Shown in pieces: positions 54,400 through 64,000 of a stretch of 64,000 bases of DNA. How positions within the stretch are numbered: position 1 is the stretch's first letter; every line of letters starts with the position of its first letter. Both the position numbers and the translations under genes were made by a program. The notes beneath the pieces were generated by a model. That model had not been told where the DNA came from and searched no databases. It worked only from the letters and a program-made list of their open reading frames with translations. The DNA lies in the NCBI RefSeq assembly GCF_964019385.1, contig NC_088655.1:9546130-9610129 (forward strand), written 5' to 3'. The DNA comes from Sycon ciliatum (Eukaryota; Porifera; Calcarea; Leucosolenida; Sycettidae).

Positions 54400-56010
54400 T
54401 CAAAGGGCCTCAGTCTTGAAAGAGATCAAGGATAAGCACAGAAAACACAGAATTTACCGTCACTCGCGCTCACCTGGCGACTGGAACACATTCACTGCCC
54501 AAAGAAACCGTGTCGTCACTCTCCTGCGTCGTGCAAAATCCGACTTATAAACAACTAGGGGTGAAAGTTGGCACTGAGATCCCGAGTTCGAGTACTCTGA
54601 TTTTCTCCGATCGAATATTCGAGTATTCGAGTATTCTTGATATCCTAAAAAATCGCACACCAAGGGCCTTAATAATCACATGATACAACCCTGATTGAAC
54701 CAATCGGCAGTCCTTTTCTCGAGTGTATTGATTGGTGGGTCATTTGGGCTCTCTCTACTGGTGAACAAATGTTAACCACACAGTCTGCACATCAATATCT
54801 GCCGACTGCTGCTGTGAAACTGCAGATTTCTGTGGTAAATGCATGTACCATGTATGAGCGAGTACTCTGATTTATTCCGAGTACGATTATATTTGAAAAA
54901 TCCAAACGAGTATTCGAATATTCGGTATAATTGTTTCACCCCTATAAACAACTCAACAGCCTCCTCTATTTCCCTACACCGCCTCATGAAGCACCTAACT
55001 ACAGTTGCAAAACACCGCATGCCCGAACTCGTGAGCCAAACAACTCCTGAAACGACACTAGCACAAAAAGCCGCTACCCTCAATGAATTCTTCATTTCAC
55101 AGAACAAGCTGTCTGTGGCCAATGCAGATGAGCAAACTTCATCCATCAACACCACCCCTGTCATCCCCAGGCCCCTTCAAGAAATCTCGACCTGTCAAGC
55201 TGAGGTCGAAAAACTCCTTCGCGAAGTTGACGCCAACAAAAGCGCCGGGCTCTACTCTATACCAAACGGCTTACTCAAAGAAGCAGCTAAAGAACTGGCA
55301 CCGTTGTTATCGTCCCTCTTCAACCTATCATTCCAAACCGGAGAAATCCCACGGGAGTGGAAAGACGCCACCATTACTCCAGTGCCCAAGCCTGGTGGCC
55401 CGACACAGCCAACAAATTATAGACATATCTCTCTCTTGAGCACTACATCAAAACCCAGGAAACATTCTACACCGACACCCCTACAAGCATATAACACCCC
55501 GCCCACCCAACCAGCAGTCCAGTTTCCGTGAGAAAGACAGCACTGAACAGCAGCTTGCTCGTCTTGTCCATACCCTCTCAACTGCGAGAGACAATAGGAA
55601 ACATGTCACAGCCTGCTTTTTCGACCTCAGCCAGGCATTTGATCGTGTGTGGCATGCAGGTCTTCTAGCAAAACGTTCCCACTATGGTGTGCGGGGTAAC
55701 GCACTGGAGTGATTCCGATGGTACCTGTTGGGGCGTCGGCAAAGGGTCCAGGTGGATGGCGACCTATCGCCTTTCCTCGAGATCCTTGCCGGTGTCCCTC
55801 AAAGATCTCTTCTTGGGCCGCTTCTATTCCTCGTCTACACCATAGACCTTCCACATGCACGTGAGAATCCAGGCACAACCTGTAGCCAATTTGCAGACAA
55901 CACCACTCTGATTTCCTTAGCGGGAACTCTTCAACACTGCACCCGAAACCTACAACAAAGCGTCCCAGCAGCTGGAGACTGGCTTCAAAGATGGCACCTG
56001 CTAGTTACTG
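54400..56010 (+). pseudogene. Non-LTR retrotransposon (jockey/CR1-like) reverse transcriptase remnant
   Basis: Left part ends RNRVVTLLRRAKSDL at the hAT MITE insertion (54556). It continues after the MITE with STASSISLHRLMKHLT, VDANKSAGLYSIPNGLLKEA, FQTGEIPREWKDATITPVPK and NYRHISLLST. After a frameshift near 55440 it goes on with TACFFDLSQAFDRVWHAGLL, RRQRVQVDG, GVPQRSLLGPLLFLVYTIDL and FADNTTLISLAGT, then WLQRWHLLVTV. The catalytic FADD motif is changed to FADN. In-frame stops (for example TGA at about 55711) and frameshifts make it dead. The endonuclease and 3' end are missing. Confidence 0.88.
54556..54944. mobile_element. hAT MITE inserted in the LINE remnant
   Basis: Ends TAGGGGTGAAA and TTTCACCCCTA; 8-bp target duplication TAAACAAC (54548-54555, 54945-54952). 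389 bp, noncoding, with GAGTATTCGA repeats inside. Clean ends and duplication make this a secure call. Confidence 0.93.
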
Positions 56011-56176
56011 TGAATATACAAAATTTCGGTGCTGAAAAATTTCGACACGTCACGATTTTTGACATTTCGGCGGCGATTTATTTTTGGTGTGGGGTAGAGG
56101 GCATGGTATAGTGCGACAGATGCTGAAAAAAATTTCATCGGCGTTTTGGGTCGGTGCCGAATACAGCCGAAATTAA

Positions 56177-56607
56177 CCTTTTGAGCACGCGTGACGTTCT
56201 GACACGTCATGACCACTGCCACTGTGACACGCGTGACGTTCTAGGACGTCACGAGTCAGTGCGGAACTACATCGATCCCGCGTTTCTTCCGTGGCGTGGC
56301 GTCGAGCTGTACCGCTGCACAGAGGACTCCTAGTATGTACGCGTACCGTAAAAAAAAGTGCGAGTCGCTCCGTAAGTTTGAACTGGAGTTACATGCGCGT
56401 GCATACATTTCCAAATACCAATTTCGCATATAACTACCTTATGAAAACGGTCATAACTTTTGTAATCTTTGTCGTATTTTCAAAACGAAAACAGTTCTGT
56501 GCTCAGGATACATGAAAGAATTGTTTGAAATCAAGTTTGGTCACATAGAGTGAATTAAATTTTTTTACTGCGCGGCAGAGGTTTTCAATGGGCCCGGGCT
56601 CAAAAGG
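56177..56607. mobile_element. piggyBac-like MITE
   Basis: TTAA at 56173-56176 and 56608-56611. Ends CCTTTTGAGC and GCTCAAAAGG. The interior holds a tandem CGCGTGACGTTCTGACACGT-like duplication at about 56186-56250. 431 bp, noncoding. Confidence 0.8.
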
Positions 56608-56909
56608 TTAAATAGCTGCCGAAAATTTGTATATTTACAGTATTCCCACGTCCGCAATGCAATGGGGTTTATGACTTTATGCATAAAACATGGCCGCCAC
56701 CTTCCCGAGGGACAACTTGTCCCATATTTGGCAGATACAGCCAGTTGTAGTACATTTGTGGGCATGATCGTACAGAGATAGTGACCTTTGATGCAGGATT
56801 GGTATCACAGTGTGTACCGTTTTAGTGCACTTGCCCCTCAAGATCAAAATTAATAGCGGGAGTATTATTCATAAACCCATTGCGTCATTTGTTGTCCTTA
56901 TCGCTCCAG

Positions 56910-56984
56910 GGATGCAAGTGGTAATGCACTCGGACTTGGCATTGATGCAGAGAACTACACCAAATTCGCTAACTTGACGACTCT
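56910..56984 (+). CDS. LRR exon 13
   Basis: Acceptor ATCGCTCCAG, 75 nt, donor GTAAGT. Translation DASGNALGLGIDAENYTKFA then NLTTL: an LRR (ASGNALGLGIDAENYTKFANL) with possible N-glycosylation sites (NYT, NLT). Phase 2 at both ends. It is the last LRR exon seen; the gene continues to the right. Confidence 0.88.
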
Positions 56985-57004
56985 GTAAGTTAAGAGCTGT
57001 GTAG

Positions 57005-57140
57005 TAAAGAGCTTGTGCCAGTGGTTGTGAGACTCACCCACTCACCCCCACCGTTAGGCGCTGCATCTGCCGCTAGGGTTTATCGGGTGTTAGCGGCCGT
57101 CGTGAGTTCCCTTCGGGAACGGATACGATAATTTACTTTT
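57005..57140 (+). mobile_element. SINE core fragment (S3)
   Basis: ACTCACCCCCACCGTTAGGC GCTGCATCTGCC ... GAGTTCCCTTCGGGAACGG resembles the core and tail region of S1. It lies between the end of exon 13 and a repeated copy of that end. Confidence 0.5.
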
Positions 57141-57142
57141 TT

Positions 57143-57186
57143 ACACCAAATTCGCTAACTTGACGACTCTGTAAGTAAAGAGCTGT
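57143..57186 (+). repeat. Duplicated 3' end of LRR exon 13 with donor
   Basis: ACACCAAATTCGCTAACTTG ACGACTCTGTAAGT and GAGCTGTGT repeat 56957-57003. It has no acceptor in front, so it is not an exon. It behaves like a long target duplication around SINE S3. Confidence 0.8.
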
Positions 57187-57903
57187 GTCATTATAGAGTT
57201 TATTGGGGCATTGCGAATATGTATTTTTTTCCAATTTTTTTAAAAACTTCACTTCTTAACTCCAAACTCCAAAAACAGTCTCTTCACTGCGATTAAAATT
57301 AAAATTTACATTACACCAAATTTTCGGGCCTGGCCCATCATCATAAGAGACCGTTTTTGTAGTTTGGAGTTGAGAAATGAAGTTTCCTCAATGTGTAAAT
57401 GGCTGCTTTAGTTAGAGTTTGCGGACAATTAGAAAGTTTCTTTTTTCTTATGGATGCGGACTGTCGCCAGTCATTGTGTCAATAGTACACCGTGCAATGT
57501 TACGAACTCCGTAGACTGTAGAGGATTTACTACCTAGTACCTATAGTACCGGTCCTGGAGTACCGCTCAGGTGTGACCAGTCACACCTCATTCACTTCCC
57601 GTAGAAGTTTTCTGAACCGACGTTCCTGGCCTGCTGACCCCATCTGGCCAGGCTACGCTGGTTTTAGTCAGACTATGAGTACAACTTACTGCTAGTCTGA
57701 TTTCTCCCATTCCTGGCTCAAGAGCCCAGGGGTGTGGAGCTACGCAGCATGCTGGGGTGCGTCCTCGTTTGACTACCTTGTACATGCAGCCCTTGGAACT
57801 AGTTTATACCACTAGTCCAATATCAACCCTCATGCTTGACACACAAAACACAAGTTTGTTCCAGTTCGCCTCAAGGGCCGTCTTTCAAGTAACTAATACT
57901 TAG

Positions 57904-58302
57904 TTATGACAACATCTCGGCTTCGGCCGAGGCCAAGCTGGCGGCGTCGTCGACGGCCGCGTCGGTCGTTGCCGTCAGGCGTTCACGTTCAGCCTTTGCG
58001 GCGTCTCGGGCTGCAGTGACGGCGTCGTCATGCGCACGATTACGAGGCGTTGCCGCCGTTGCGAGTCTTGGTCGTTTCGGGGGAGGGCCCTCTTCAATTG
58101 CGGCCGAGAATTTCTTCAGGGCCATTAATATGGACGTCAGTCCGCCTGCGATAGCCCGGAGCTTCTGGGCATGCGAGTGCCGATGCAGGGCCTCCAGTGC
58201 TGAGGCACCTGCCTGCAATGCAACGATCAGTTCTTGTTGATGCGCAGCATGTCGTGGAAGTCGCGCCTCGGGTGCGCCACGCTGTTGCTGTCTGTCAGCC
58301 AT
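57904..58302 (-). CDS. BEL/Pao-type gag N-terminus, truncated
   Basis: ATG at 58300-58302 opens MADRQQQRGAPEARLPRHAA and runs 133 codons to a stop at 57904 (an upstream in-frame ATG lies 9 bases earlier). The protein is alanine- and charge-rich, helical (HSHAQKLRAIAGGLTSILMA), with a basic PPKRPRLATAATPRNR and an acidic AEAEML end. It lies 77 bases downstream of the LTR and primer site in element orientation, which is the gag position. Typical BEL gag is several times longer, so it is truncated. No RT follows in the window. Confidence 0.6.
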   Translation of the reverse strand: MADRQQQRGAPEARLPRHAAHQQELIVALQAGASALEALHRHSHAQKLRAIAGGLTSILMALKKFSAAIEEGPPPKRPRLATAATPRNRAHDDAVTAARDAAKAERERLTATTDAAVDDAASLASAEAEMLS

Positions 58303-58359
58303 TCTCAACACTGTTCAAGAAGGAGACACACATAACAATGTTATAGCATTATCGCTTGA

Positions 58360-58378
58360 TCCTGGTCACAGCACCAAA
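58360..58378 (-). other. Primer binding site of the D element
   Basis: On the minus strand the LTR end CCGGCCATGACA is followed by TTTGGTGCTGTGACCAGGAT. TGGTGCTGTGACCAGG is the form of primer site common in BEL/Pao elements of invertebrates, which supports the D family assignment. Confidence 0.75.
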
Positions 58379-58679
58379 TGTCATGGCCGGTGATCCATCT
58401 AGTGGCACCAGGTCGTCAACCAATATAGTTGACTCAAGCAGATAAGTAGCTCACCTGTTTTCCGGCTCACACAAGGTAGTCGAAGGTTGAAGGGGAGCGG
58501 TCAAAGATACTTTTATTCGGTTGAAGAAGGCGGCTTTTATGTGATTTTGTTATAGTATAATTGTGATTTAGCATCCCCCCACCTCACAACAGAGCAACCG
58601 AGTTTTGCATTAAGCTGGGAGTGCCGATTCGAGCAACTGGTATAATGGCTCGCAGCTGAGCAAAATGACTCCGCTTGGA

Positions 58680-59010
58680 GCAGGCGAATGACTCCGCATG
58701 GAGCCGGCAAATGACTCCGCATGGAGCCGGCAAATGACTCCGCATGGAGCCGGCAAATGACTCCGCATGGAGCAGGCGAATGACTCCGCATGGAGCCGGC
58801 AAATGACTCCGCATGGAGCCGGCGAATGACTCCGCATGGAGCCGGCGAATGACTCCGCATGGAGCCGGCAATTGACTCCGCATGGAGCCAGCGAATGACT
58901 CCGCATGGAGCCGCCGAATTACTCCGCATGGAGCTGCCAATTACTCCGCATGGAGCCGCCGAATGACTCCGCATGGAGCCGCCAATGCCTCCGCATGGAG
59001 CCGCCAATGA
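58680..59010 (-). repeat. B2 minisatellite, 22-bp hairpin units
   Basis: About 15 units of ATGACTCCGCATGGAGCCGG (plus two bases). Each unit contains CTCC-GCAT-GGAG, a small hairpin. Same array as 59430-59760. Confidence 0.95.
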
Positions 59011-59429
59011 CTCTGAATAGAGCCGCCAAATGCTAGATATATAGAGATGCATAACCAGTTGAGAGCATATATTCTCATGGACTATACAGATACCGTCATG
59101 TGTGCGCCAGAAACATGAGTTGAGCTAGTGGGTGGGAGGGTGGGAAGGAAATTGTTTCGGGAACACCTGTTCCGCAAGTTGCACGCTCGAAAGTCCAAAC
59201 AGCAATGACATGAAAGAGACATTGTACAGGATATTGAAGGGCGCGTGCCCACGTGACTCGCGCATGCGTGCAGGTTGGGCCAGCTCGCTGGGCTGGCTGC
59301 TAACTCGCGTTAGCATGCTAACGCTCATTTAGCATCCCCCCACCTCACAACAGAGCAACCGAGTTTTGCATTAAGCTGGGAGTGCCGATTCGAGCAACTG
59401 GTATAATGGCTCGCAGCTGAGCCAGCAAA

Positions 59430-59760
59430 TGACTCCGCTTGGAGCAGGCGAATGACTCCGCATGGAGCCGGCAAATGACTCCGCATGGAGCCGGCAAATG
59501 ACTCCGCATGGAGCAGGCGAATGACTCCGCATGGAGCCGGCAAATGACTCCGCATGGAGCCGGCGAATGACTCCGCATGGAGCCGGCGAATGACTCCGCA
59601 TGGAGCCGGCAATTGACTCCGCATGGAGCCAGCGAATGACTCCGCATGGAGCCGCCGAATTACTCCGCATGGAACTGCCAATTACTCCGCATGGAGCCGC
59701 CGAATGACTCCGCATGGAGCCGCCAATGCCTCCGCATGGAGCCGCCAATGACTCTGAATA
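59430..59760 (-). repeat. B1 minisatellite, 22-bp hairpin units
   Basis: The second copy of the array, almost base for base the same as 58680-59010, with the same order of variant units. So it was copied as a block, not by independent expansion. Confidence 0.95.
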
Positions 59761-59853
59761 GAGCCGCCAAATGCTAGATATATAGAGATGCATAACCAGT
59801 TGAGAGCATATATTCCATAAATCGGCACTCCCAGAGCGGATCACAAAGTGCAG

Positions 59854-61274
59854 CTACCTGTGATATTTGTAAGCAGTGCAAGCTCGGTAACGATTGACTA
59901 ACAGGAACTCGATATCATGGGCTGAGGCCATTGCCACAGCCACCCATGCTTTGGCTGCTGGTGGCCTCTGAATGTTACTCGGGCAGACATGGCTTTCCAC
60001 CTTCCCGCCTCTCTGAATATCGAGTCCGGCAGCTGATTCGAAACGAGTGGCCGGTGTATGACGCCAGGCCATAGCCACAACTGATGAGCAAGATTTTCGC
60101 AGTTGCTGCAAAGCCGATCGATTGGCATCTGCTGCTGGTGCCGCTAGCTTTTCCAGGTGCTGCCACAATTGCAAACCACTCTTTGCGATTGGCTGGTCTG
60201 CTTGATTGACTGTCCATTGCCCTATCCCCGGTTGCAATTGTTTGCGCACCAGCCAAGTGCACCACTTGCATCAGTGAATAGCAGCAAGTTGGGGGACGGC
60301 GTCCACTTAGGGTGTATTCCAGGAGCTAAGGCCATCAGCGAAGGTATTTGAGGCACTCTTCGGAGAGCTTGATCAGGTAATACGGCTGCCGGTACCAGTT
60401 GGCAAGTGACCACAATCTGCAATGTGCGTCCTGGGACTATCACTCTTGTAGCAAACGAGAGCTTTCCCAAAAGATACTCGAGTTGACATTGGGTAGTTGA
60501 AGCTGTGTTGAGAGTGGCCCGTAGGAGGTCGTGAAGCTTGGCAAGTTCGTCCATCGGCAGACTGATGTGAGCGCGCGGGTGTCCAGGATGACGCCGATAA
60601 ACGTCAGGACGTGGGCTGGACCCTCCACTTTTGCTGACGCCAGAGAAACACCGAGGTATGTAAACGCACGGCGCCGAGTAGCGAGTTGCTGGCGAGCTAA
60701 CACAGGTCCAGAGCATACATCGAGGAAGCACTTTTGCTGACGCCAGAGAAACACCGAGGTATGTAAACGCACGGTGCCGAGTAGCGAGTTGCTGGCGAGC
60801 TAACACAAGTCCAGAGCATGCATGGAGACAGAAACGTTAGTCGAGGTATTTCCCGTAATGGGAAGATGCCAATAACGTCAGGAATTGAGCTGGACCCTCC
60901 ACTTTTGCTGGGGCCAGAGAAACACCGAGGTATGTAAACGCTCGGAGCAGAATAGCGAGTTCAGTGCTGGCGAGGTAACACAAGTCCAGAGCATGCATTG
61001 AGGAAGTAACATTAATTGAGGTATTCCCCGTAATGCAACAGGCGTGGGAGTGCGAACTGCCCGCACACAATCCATTCACTGGCGGATGCGACAGAGTTCC
61101 ATATAGCTGGCCTGGAGTGCAGTACAGTCTGAAGGGCAGGACGCTCTCATAACAGTATTGATCCTGCCAGCGGTTCAACAAGGGCCACTCCTCCGGGCAG
61201 ACGGGAATTCGGCAGAATGCACTTTTAACATTGAGCTTAGCAAGATACAGCGGGGCGAGCAATTGTCTAATCAT
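59854..61274 (-). pseudogene. DIRS RT, RNase H and tyrosine recombinase remnants
   Basis: From 61274: LAPLYLAKLNVKSAFCRIPV, EEWPLLNRWQDQYCYESVLP and FRLYCTPGQLY (DIRS-type RT fingers and palm). Then LGVSLAPAKVEGPAQFLT. Then MDELAKLHDLLR, QLEYLLGKLSFATRVIVPGR and LLLFTDASGALGWCA (RNase H start). Then KEWFAIVAA and, near 60055, SYTGHSFRI, the GHSFR motif with the HxxR residues of the DIRS tyrosine recombinase. The parts are in different frames. A roughly 100-bp segment with CTGACGCCAGAGAAACACCG is present three times (60630-61000), destroying the RT catalytic region. Non-functional. Confidence 0.85.
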
Positions 61275-61699
61275 GTTTGCAGCATTGTCATCTTGACATT
61301 GTGGAGAGACACCGTCTGCTGGAATGTAATCGTTGACACTTCGACCCTCCAGGCTTTACAAAGGGTGTGTCGTGTGTAACTTCCCGTTCGTCTAGGAACC
61401 GCATCTACGCCGGAACAGCACAGAGGCGAGAAAGGGGGTGAAGAACACGGGCCAGCTGTTTCAAGCCTGCTGCAAGAAACGGATCGGCCAGCTGTTCCAA
61501 GCCTGCTGCAAGAAACGGATCGTTGCGCAGAAATATAATCTGGGTTAGCATGTGACCGTGTTAAATTCAATGGATCCCAGTTAGTTGAGTGGTTGCCGAT
61601 GAAACCTACCACAACCCCAAAATTACGACCATGTGCAACATACCTCCGGAGCATAGGATCAGGATGTGAGTCCAGTAATTTTGAGAAGTGAGAAACTGA

Positions 61700-62187
61700 G
61701 TGCTTACACAGTTACTGATGAGGCCTTACACTTTGCCCTGGGATGCTCCTGTCGGCACTGGAGGTAGCACTGCCTGAGCTGACGCGTGCAAGCGCCGTAC
61801 TCGTAGTAGCGGCATACGGTTGCGGTACGTGATGCGGATCTGTACTGGTGAGTAGGACGAAATGCGCACGGAAATGCTGGCGAGTGCACTGAGCTGCACT
61901 GCTGGCAGGCGGGTCGTGCTGTTCCAGTACACCGCGAGGCGCAGTTGCCACAAGTTGATATTGATAACCTGGCTTTGGAGATTTATTTTATTTTCCATTG
62001 CTATCAGGTTCGGCTTAATTCCCTCTGTGCTGCGCTGATGAGTCCACAAAGGACGAAACAGTTGTCCGCAGATTGAGTATTGATCACGTCCAGTTTCTAG
62101 GTGGCAAAAGCTGGCGATTGGCCGCGACGATCGTGGCCAAATACGTCCACAGGCACTCGTGAAACGCGGTGAGGAACAGTGGAACAC
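61700..62187 (-). pseudogene. DIRS gag C-terminal remnant
   Basis: TVCRYYEYGACTRQLRQCYL followed by QCRQEHPRAKC (about 61840-61725) resembles the Cys/His end of DIRS gag proteins (CxxYNxGxC...C...H...C). The 5' part is disturbed by the hammerhead-containing insertion at 61978-62082. Confidence 0.6.
62012..62078 (+). ncRNA. Type I hammerhead ribozyme (single copy)
   Basis: Stem I CTGCG (62030-62034) with CGCAG (62067-62071), extended by CTTAA/TTGAG. Core CTGATGA (62035-62041). Stem II GTCC/GGAC with loop ACAAA (62042-62054). Core GAAA (62055-62058). Stem III ACA/TGT with a 2-base loop. Cleavage after C62066 in GTC. Upstream TTTTCCATTGCTATCAGGTT CGGC is shared with the retrozyme at 44022-44045. 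The very short stem III suggests it would act best as a dimer. Confidence 0.85.
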
Positions 62188-63825
62188 AGACCATTCATGA
62201 ACACTGTCCAGGTCTCAACTCAAGTGCTGCCGTCATGCAGCCTACGAAGCGCAGTTCTGGGTTCGGATTCAAATAAATGCTAGTGCGCCAGAAGAGCAAC
62301 ATATGTCATGAGGGGCTACGGAGTTGGAACGTCGCCGGAGCTGGACTGACTGCAACTGTATCGGGCAGCAGGAAATCGAAGTCCACGAACTCGCCTCTCT
62401 GGACGCGATCAAGAAGGGCCCGTATAGGACAGTCAGGTTCACCTGCTGTTGGTGCTGCATGCGCATATGGCGGTCGTCACTGCACCGGGCTCCCAGTAGG
62501 GTCCGGCCTGCTGGCGGCGAGCGGCGATACGGATCCAAGTAGAGCGAGGAGAAGCTGGGTGGCGTTGGTGACGGCAGTGGACAACTCCCGTTGTTACTTC
62601 CAACAGAAAATCAAAGTCCACGAACTCGCCTCTCTGGATACGAATTACGATCGTCAGGCTCGCGCCTGCTGTTGCAGTGGTGGTGCTGCGTGGCGGCCGT
62701 CGCTGCGTTCGCAGTAGGCGGGCGGCGGAGCCAGGTAGAGCGAGGCGATCCGGAGAGGCTGGACGCCGGTTGGTGACGACGACATTGTTTCAAGGCACAA
62801 ACAAGGGTCGCTGAGATCGCGTGGATGTACTTCATTTCAGGAAACCTGATGATGGCGCAAGCTAAAAAACCACAGTCGACGTTCCACTGTAGACGACGAC
62901 ATTGTTTCAGGCACCAACAGGCACCAACAGGCGTCAATGAAGTCTGAATTGAAACGCAGAGATACGAGAATGCAAGCTTGAAAGTCTAACGAAAGGAAAT
63001 TGTTTCGGGAACACCTGTTCCGCAAGTTGCACGCTCGAAAGTCCAAACAGCAATGACATGAAAGAGACATTGTACAGGATATTGAAGGGCGCGTGCCCAC
63101 GTGACTCGCGCATGCGTGCAGGTTGGGCCAGCTCGCTGGGCTGGCTGCTAACTCGCGTTAGCATGCTAACGCTCATATAATAATTAGTAGGAAATATTTA
63201 GTATAGCTTCGGGGAGCTCGCTCACCCACATTACATGATAGTGTTACAAATATGAGTGATCTCCGAGGTTATTCGTACGTCGATCGTGCGACGGAGCCTG
63301 GAGTACGCTGTCGGGTGTTGCTGCAGCTAGAGCGCGCCGCCTCCGTACGCTGTCTTGATTGGGTCACCCTTCATCTTCTGCCCCGTAGGCTCTTCCCTCT
63401 CATTACCCCGTAGGGCGCTTCACGGTCAAGCCGCGACCTCTCCCAAAAAGGGATAACGGAGTCCGCAGTGCGTGAAGCACTTGCAGGACCCTTTACGTCG
63501 TACGACGCGAGAAGAGGGGCCTTGCTTGCTCGACTAACAAAGGTATCAGCTCCCTTGCAGGACTAAGCAGGGTCCCCTCAAGCTCAACAGTGTAGTGAGT
63601 ACAATGCTGACGACTTGTACTGAAGGTGTTGCCGACGTACGACAACACTTGCGACTCTAGGCCACGAGTTGTAAGCCATGATTGCTCAACTAACGAAAGT
63701 GCCAAATCCTTCGCAGGACTAATCATGGTTCTTACAGAACTCTAGAATATTTCGGAGCCCAGCTTTTGGCTGCTGAATCTCATTGCGTGGTCGCTTTCAC
63801 GACGAGTCGAGTCCGGGTCATGACA

Positions 63826-64000
63826 GATGCAGTGAATGGGATTTTCGGTCTTTGACCACATGGTGGGGAGCTGATCTACTCGCCTCCCACCGCTTTAGGA
63901 GCTGCATCTGCGCCTTGATCCTTGAAGGGTGGTGGCGTTCCTACGGATGCGGAAAACTCGGCCTCTATATAGAGCAACCGAGTCTGACGCGAACCGTGAA
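63826..64000 (+). mobile_element. SINE S4, core and tail, running off the window
   Basis: GATGCAGTGAATGGGA and on to the last base match 33500-33675 almost exactly (CCTCCCACCGCTTTAGGAGC, AACTCGGCCTCTATATAGAG). It starts exactly where the D LTR ends, so the LTR element inserted in a SINE copy or next to it. Confidence 0.75.

Larger units (their letters stand above)
58571..63174 (-). mobile_element. PAT-like DIRS retrotransposon with split direct repeats
   Basis: On the minus strand: A1 (63174-62993), coding remnants (about 62200-59850), B1 (59816-59331), A2 (59330-59146), a 73-bp spacer, B2 (59072-58571). A1 equals A2 and B1 equals B2, so the order A1-ORFs-B1-A2-B2 is exactly the split direct repeat of PAT/Ngaro-type tyrosine-recombinase elements. 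The coding part has DIRS gag, RT, RNase H and recombinase motifs. No target duplication is visible (only AT at the junction), as expected for recombinase insertion. A ends in the 18-bp palindrome GCGTTAGCATGCTAACGC. Confidence 0.88.
58379..63825 (-). repeat. Family D (BEL/Pao) LTR split by a DIRS element
   Basis: The pieces 58379-58569 and 63176-63825 together match, inverted, the 864-bp solo LTR at 28558-29421. The break point lies in the motif TTGTGATATAATAATT. Ends TGTCATGGCC and GGGTCATGACA. The second LTR and pol are absent. Confidence 0.88.

Noticed and set aside
58571..59330. Tandem Helitron/HINE interpretation of the palindrome-ended unit
   Set aside because: The A-B order of repeats together with DIRS RT and GHSFR motifs fits a PAT-like element better; no Rep/helicase trace was seen.
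58680..59760. Regular 22-bp repeats that could be taken for a CRISPR array
   Set aside because: Units are contiguous without unique spacers, in a metazoan transposon terminal repeat; it is a minisatellite.

Overview
This is eukaryotic, almost certainly metazoan, DNA. There are no operons or ribosome binding sites. Short exons with GT-AG borders lie far apart, microsatellites of (CA)n, (TC)n, (CCT)n and (CTG)n are everywhere, and most of the window is transposon on transposon. The repertoire (Ty3/gypsy, BEL/Pao, PAT-like DIRS, piggyBac, hAT, pogo-type MITEs, tRNA-type SINEs, hammerhead ribozyme retroelements) and the LRR gene point to a marine invertebrate. A sponge or cnidarian would fit, but the species cannot be decided from the sequence alone.

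Host gene. Thirteen small plus-strand exons between 7324 and 56984 each encode one leucine-rich repeat. All are 60-81 nt, and all begin with one codon-completing base and end two bases into a codon (phase 2 on both sides), followed by GTAAGT-like donors (GTGAGT once). They look like consecutive exons of one large LRR protein gene (the exon style of LGR/LRR-receptor genes) whose signal peptide and C-terminal domain lie outside the window. About 0.9 kb of coding sequence is spread over about 50 kb, so most of the transposons below sit in its introns.

Layout. 1-3285: the 5' end of a Ty3/gypsy element on the minus strand with an open gag-pol frame, inserted in a hAT copy (3286-3865), which is itself inserted in a small LTR element, family A (3866-5195). 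5200-14300: solo LTR of family C, piggyBac-type and pogo-type MITEs, exons 1-4. 15557-18520: an A element flanked by a 250-bp direct duplication, a CTG minisatellite and a tRNA-Lys-like sequence. 19381-24526: solo LTR of family B, piggyBac-like MITEs, exon 5, palindromes, a TRIM (family E). 25153-29421: a TTAA-flanked MITE containing a B element that contains a pogo-type MITE, then a BEL/Pao-type solo LTR (family D); exon 6. 33820-38939: a three-level nest, C containing A2 containing A1. 40264-46025: a piggyBac element containing a hAT and a B element, the latter carrying tRNA-Lys, gag-position and integrase remnants and a hammerhead retrozyme. 46068-46580: an inverted-repeat element with a second hammerhead. 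47171-56984: exons 8-13 among CA arrays, a LINE remnant and MITEs. 57904-63825: a BEL/Pao gag and LTR, the LTR split by a PAT-like DIRS element with split direct repeats A1-ORFs-B1-A2-B2, which contains a third hammerhead.

The LTR families A-E make 4-bp target duplications wherever both flanks can be read. Most lack any polymerase and probably rely on partners for replication. The most striking findings are two well-formed hammerhead ribozymes with covarying stems (plus a third with a short stem III), full-length tRNA-Lys sequence fused to the primer binding site of the B family, and the complete split-direct-repeat DIRS element.

Stretches where I see only noncoding or unrecognised sequence: 5346-5699, 11650-12100, 12180-13130, 14312-15540, 18530-19380, 20480-21170, 24527-25148, 30161-30460, 30900-32770, 38940-39836, 45780-46067, 50261-51242, 52179-52677 and 57171-57903.
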